This document shows positions 60,369 through 64,000 of a DNA stretch of 64,000 bases, piece after piece. Under the pieces are notes generated by a model. The model was not told the origin of the DNA and did no database searches. It saw only the letters and a program-made list of their open reading frames with translations. Made by a program: the position numbers and the translations under genes. Numbering within the stretch: the first letter of the stretch is position 1; each line of letters starts with the position of its first letter. This DNA is from an uncultured Mediterraneibacter sp. (lineage in GTDB: Bacteria > Bacillota > Clostridia > Lachnospirales > Lachnospiraceae), in the NCBI GenBank assembly GCA_944383695.1, contig CALWQP010000011.1, forward strand, positions 1 through 64,000, read 5' to 3'.

Positions 60369-63300
60369 ATGAAGAAAATCAGAAAAGCGGGGGCATGGCT
60401 TGTGGCAACAGCCATGACGGTTTCGACTTTTACTTACGCAGTGCCGATGACGGCAAAAGCAGATCCTTCATTCAGCGGAAGTCTCAGTACAGTAGACAAT
60501 GTGACGGCTGATGGAAATATTGTCGAGGTTTCATTTAATGACGGATCTATAGAAGGTCGGATCACATTTTTGGAAGAAGGCGTTTTCCGTTACAATGTAG
60601 ATCCGGCGGGCGAGTTCAGCGAGTATGCGGCTGTCAGGAGCGGATACCCCGACACGGCTAAGATTCAGGCACAACCTGATGATTCTGAGCGTTACTCACA
60701 TCCGGATGCTTCTGTGAGCGATGACGGAGACAAGTATACGATCACAAGTGGTACTACGGTCATTGAGTTTGACAAAGACACCGCTCTTATGACGGTCAAG
60801 ACTGGCGGCAAAACAGTTATGGAAGAGGCGACACCGCTCTATTTCGCGGGTTCGAGCACCACTCAGACTCTTGTCAAACATGGAGAGACAAATTACAATT
60901 CCGGTCTCCAGGAGGAATTCTTCGGAGGCGGAACTCAGAACGGACGTTTTGTACATACAGGAGAAGTTATCAATATAGCAAATGAAAGCAGCTGGACAGA
61001 CGGCGGCGTATCTTCTCCGAGCCCGTTCTACTATACGACAAATGGCTATGGCGTACTGCGCAATACTTACAGGGACGGCAAGTATGACTTTGGCTCAACG
61101 GATGGAAGCGTTGTGACAGCGACTCATAATGAAAATGAATACGATGCCTACATCTTTGTCTCCTCAAGCGAGGATGGTTCAAGTGTGAGCACGGACCTGC
61201 TTGACGGATATTACACAGTTACAGGAGACCCGGTGCTTCTGCCTTCTTATGCGTTCTATCTGGGACATCTGAACGCATACAACCGTGACGCATGGTCAAG
61301 CGACACGGATATCGGTTCCAACTGGACGATCAAAGGCAACGAGCCTTATACATCGGCCGGTACGACCACTTACGAAGCAGGAGGGACAGGCTTCCAGATT
61401 TCGGAAAATCAGCAGGCAGAGACTCTCAACGGTTATGGACCGACAGTGTCTACTGGAAACGTGCCGGAGGGTGTGACCTATCCGGAAGAGTTCTCAGCGC
61501 GCGCGGTTCTGGATGAGTATCTTGAATATGACATGCCGTTCGGCTTCTTCCTGCCCAATGATGGTTATGGAGCAGGATACGGACAGAATGGTTACAACAT
61601 GACAGGCGGAGTCAACGCGGATGGTTCCAGTTCCGCGGAACGTCTTGCGGCTGTTGCGGCAAATGTTGAGAACCTGAGAGATTTTGCAGATTATGCTGCT
61701 GAGAAAGGTATTGCGACAGGTCTTTGGACACAGAGCAATTTGGAGCCGGATTCAAATTCCGGAACTTACTGGCATACGCTCCGCGACTTTGATGCGGAAG
61801 TAAATGCCGGTGTAACGACACTTAAGACAGACGTTGCATGGGTAGGATACGGATACTCCTTCCAGCTTAGCGGCGTGAAGCAGGCGTACGACATTGTGAC
61901 TGGCAACCAGAGCGTCCGCCCGAACATCATTTCCCTTGACGGATGGGCTGGTTCTCAGCGTTACAATTCTGTCTGGACAGGCGATCAGACCGGCGGCAAC
62001 TGGGAGTACATTCGCTTCCATATCCCAACCTTTATCGGTCAGTCGTTAAGCGGCAACCCGAATATCGGTTCTGATATGGACGGTATCTGGGGAGGCGATC
62101 CGGTCATCGCCACACGTGATTATCAGTGGAAGAGCTTTGCGCCGCAGATGCTCGACATGGATGGATGGGGCAGCTATATGAAAGCTCCTTATACCCATGG
62201 CGATCCGTACACAGGCGTCAGCCGTATGTATCTGAAGCTGAAAGCGATGATGATGCCTTATATCTATACAAATGCCTATGCGGCAGCTAATGTTGATACA
62301 GGCAATGACGATACAGGCCTTCCAATGGTCAGGGCAATGTTCCTTGAGTTCCCGGATGAAGCGTACGCTTATACAGAGGCAGGATCACAGTACCAGTACA
62401 TGTGGGGCGAGAACCTGCTGGTTGCTCCGGTATATCAGGATACACAGGCCGACGAAATGGGCAATGACGTGAGAAACGGCATCTATCTGCCGGGCGGAGA
62501 AGACCAGATCTGGATCGACTACTTCACTGGTGAACAGTACCGCGGCGGACAGGTGCTGAACGGATTTGACACGCCGCTGTGGAAGATCCCGCTCTTTGTG
62601 AAAAACGGAGCGATCATCCCGATGTATGCTGAGCACAACGTGGCTGTAGAAGGCGTCGAGAATGGCGTTGACAAGACACAGCGTATCGTAGAGTTCTGGC
62701 CGGACGGCGAGTCAGATTTCAGCGCGATCGAAGATGACGGCACATCTGTTACTAACACCATAACCGAGGAAGCGGGATATGGAGACCTTGATGACATTGA
62801 TTATGGCGATCATGTCACAACAAAGTATACTTCCAGTGTTGACGGCAACACGGCAACGCTGACCGCTGAGAAGTCTACAGGCAGCTATTCCGGCTATGAC
62901 CAGAACAAGGACACGACATTTGTTGTAAATGTTTCCGCGGAGCCGACTTCGGTTGCGGCTTATAACGGCACCGATAGCTTGACTCAGGATAAAGTGACCA
63001 GTAAGGCTGACTTTGACAGCGCCGCACCGGAAGCAGGACATTATGTATACTTCTATGATGAAAGCCCGGAGATCGAGACTTTTGCTTCTGAAGAAGAGGA
63101 GATCATCGCCGGCATGGTACAGGATGTACAAGTTTCACCAAAGCTTTATGTGAAATTTGCCGCCACAGATACACAGGCAAATGAGCAGAGACTTGAGATC
63201 GAAGGCTTTGAAAATACAGGCAATCTGAATTCAACTGACCTTAATACAAACCTTACTGCTCCCACGCTGAGCGAGGATGTAGAAGCTAAGACTCCTACGA

Positions 63301-64000
63301 GCATTACACTTACATGGAACAGCATTGATGATGCGAACGGATATGAGATCCTCGTTGACGGAACGATCGATGACGCGGGCAACGTAACAAGCGGTATGAT
63401 CAACTCTGTTGCGGGAGGCGCGGAAGCGACTTCATTTATCCATACAGGTCTTCAGTATGACACAACACATACCTATTATATCCGTGCGGTCAATGCGGAT
63501 GGGCATTCTGCATGGAGCGAGATGTTCGAAACTAAATCCGCAGACGATCCGTTCAGGCTTTCACCTGACGTGACGGCTGATCAGATTACATGGACCGGAG
63601 GCATATACAGCAACCGTACTGCGGACAGAGCTTTTGACGAGGTATTCCAGTCAGGCGACGAAGGATTCCATTCTTCTGACAATGCGCTCGGGCAGACGCT
63701 CACAGTGGATTATGGCAATGCGTATGTATTTGACTATATCGAATACTATCCTCGTACTGATGCCGGAAACGGTACAGTGACACAGATGCGTGTAGAGACA
63801 AGCCTTGACGGCGTTAACTGGGTACAGCATGGAGATGGAGGAAGCAGTACAGATACTGACGCCGGTCTGTCGTTTACCATGGCGCAGAACAGTGAAACAA
63901 AGACGCTGAACCTGACTGATCCGAATACAGAGGCTGACTCGATCGGAGCGCGTTATATCCGTTTTACACCGTTAGCTTCAGTGGGCGGTTTCTTCTCGGC
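60369..64000 (+). CDS. Secreted GH31-family alpha-glycosidase, incomplete at right edge
   Basis: At least 1210 residues are visible, and the gene continues past the window. It has a signal peptide (residues 1-33, MKKIRKAGAWLVATAMTVST), an N-terminal beta domain (about 40-270), and the catalytic barrel with nucleophile candidate D488 in LKTDVAW and acid/base candidate D539 in WTGDQTGG. SDMDGIWGG and a C-terminal beta domain (about 650-850) follow, then an acidic linker, FN3 (about 965-1055) and the start of a CBM32-like domain (about 1062 on). The nucleophile sequence differs from the WxDMNE of classical alpha-glucosidases. GH31 contains alpha-N-acetylgalactosaminidases that act on mucin glycans, and this is a reasonable but unproven guess here. 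AAAGGAG precedes the ATG. Confidence 0.88.
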   Translation, partial: MKKIRKAGAWLVATAMTVSTFTYAVPMTAKADPSFSGSLSTVDNVTADGNIVEVSFNDGSIEGRITFLEEGVFRYNVDPAGEFSEYAAVRSGYPDTAKIQAQPDDSERYSHPDASVSDDGDKYTITSGTTVIEFDKDTALMTVKTGGKTVMEEATPLYFAGSSTTQTLVKHGETNYNSGLQEEFFGGGTQNGRFVHTGEVINIANESSWTDGGVSSPSPFYYTTNGYGVLRNTYRDGKYDFGSTDGSVVTATHNENEYDAYIFVSSSEDGSSVSTDLLDGYYTVTGDPVLLPSYAFYLGHLNAYNRDAWSSDTDIGSNWTIKGNEPYTSAGTTTYEAGGTGFQISENQQAETLNGYGPTVSTGNVPEGVTYPEEFSARAVLDEYLEYDMPFGFFLPNDGYGAGYGQNGYNMTGGVNADGSSSAERLAAVAANVENLRDFADYAAEKGIATGLWTQSNLEPDSNSGTYWHTLRDFDAEVNAGVTTLKTDVAWVGYGYSFQLSGVKQAYDIVTGNQSVRPNIISLDGWAGSQRYNSVWTGDQTGGNWEYIRFHIPTFIGQSLSGNPNIGSDMDGIWGGDPVIATRDYQWKSFAPQMLDMDGWGSYMKAPYTHGDPYTGVSRMYLKLKAMMMPYIYTNAYAAANVDTGNDDTGLPMVRAMFLEFPDEAYAYTEAGSQYQYMWGENLLVAPVYQDTQADEMGNDVRNGIYLPGGEDQIWIDYFTGEQYRGGQVLNGFDTPLWKIPLFVKNGAIIPMYAEHNVAVEGVENGVDKTQRIVEFWPDGESDFSAIEDDGTSVTNTITEEAGYGDLDDIDYGDHVTTKYTSSVDGNTATLTAEKSTGSYSGYDQNKDTTFVVNVSAEPTSVAAYNGTDSLTQDKVTSKADFDSAAPEAGHYVYFYDESPEIETFASEEEEIIAGMVQDVQVSPKLYVKFAATDTQANEQRLEIEGFENTGNLNSTDLNTNLTAPTLSEDVEAKTPTSITLTWNSIDDANGYEILVDGTIDDAGNVTSGMINSVAGGAEATSFIHTGLQYDTTHTYYIRAVNADGHSAWSEMFETKSADDPFRLSPDVTADQITWTGGIYSNRTADRAFDEVFQSGDEGFHSSDNALGQTLTVDYGNAYVFDYIEYYPRTDAGNGTVTQMRVETSLDGVNWVQHGDGGSSTDTDAGLSFTMAQNSETKTLNLTDPNTEADSIGARYIRFTPLASVGGFFS

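Noticed and set aside
60182..60511. 109-codon open frame before the GH31 gene
   Set aside because: It overlaps the GH31 start in another frame, has no ribosome site, and the signal peptide frame is clearly the real one.
1..64000. CRISPR array, tRNA, rRNA or prophage
   Set aside because: No array of regularly spaced repeats, no tRNA-like cloverleaf, no rRNA and no phage structural genes were recognised on reading both strands.

Overview
The window looks like the chromosome of a gut Firmicute of the family Lachnospiraceae (Mediterraneibacter/Ruminococcus/Blautia-like). The basis is the gene content (glyQS, ppdK, an isolated cooS operon, a bce-type module, a DUF5685/J-domain pair), TTGACA/TATAAT promoters, AGGAGG-type ribosome sites, and large secreted mucin-glycan enzymes ending in TGD-type sorting tails. 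No rRNA, tRNA, CRISPR array or prophage was seen, so the species cannot be fixed. The only clear mobile gene is a REP-type tyrosine transposase.

Layout. 1-3.6 kb: a YtrA-type GntR regulator, an ABC ATPase and a large permease, with a palindromic operator upstream. 3.6-4.4 kb: a reverse-strand biotin transporter bioY with a promoter overlapped by a BirA-like operator. 4.4-6.5 kb: a tight three-gene unit (DUF5685 protein, J-domain protein with a Cys-rich tail, membrane protein). 6.7-18.8 kb: a mucin island made of a decayed cell-wall protein, a 1697-residue sialidase and a GH101 endo-alpha-N-acetylgalactosaminidase. 19-26.9 kb: SleB-like wall hydrolase, GNAT, YitT, enolase, M16 peptidase and era. 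27-28.1 kb: a reverse-strand padR/DUF2812 cassette lying between era and recO.

28.3-34.5 kb: small YqzL-like gene, recO, HD protein, glyQS, the transposase bordered by palindromes, M18 aminopeptidase and a lipoprotein. 34.6-38.8 kb: an Rrf2 regulator followed by cooS, a CooF-like ferredoxin and an FAD oxidoreductase. This is a carbon monoxide dehydrogenase module with no acetyl-CoA synthase genes in view. 39-46.5 kb: ppdK, reverse-strand amt-glnK, a small XRE regulator divergent from a membrane-anchored protein, and a TetR regulator beside fucO. 46.8-50.5 kb: phasin-like protein with a UbiB-type kinase, dgkA, SseB-like and GNAT-like genes.

50.5-54.2 kb: a PTS sugar permease preceded by a textbook antiterminator/terminator pair and followed by its LicT/GlcT-type antiterminator. 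54.3-59 kb: a two-component system and ABC transporter of the BceRSAB peptide-sensing type, with a paired response-regulator-like site before the transporter genes. 59.2-59.8 kb: a cytidylate-kinase-like gene. 60.4 kb to the right edge: an incomplete secreted GH31 glycosidase with FN3 and CBM32-like modules.

The secreted sialidase, GH101 and GH31 enzymes together suggest host O-glycan foraging. The PTS, FucO, enolase and PpdK would handle the sugars and glycolytic flux inside the cell, and CooS/ferredoxin/flavoprotein could exchange electrons. These links are inferred from gene content, not shown by the sequence.
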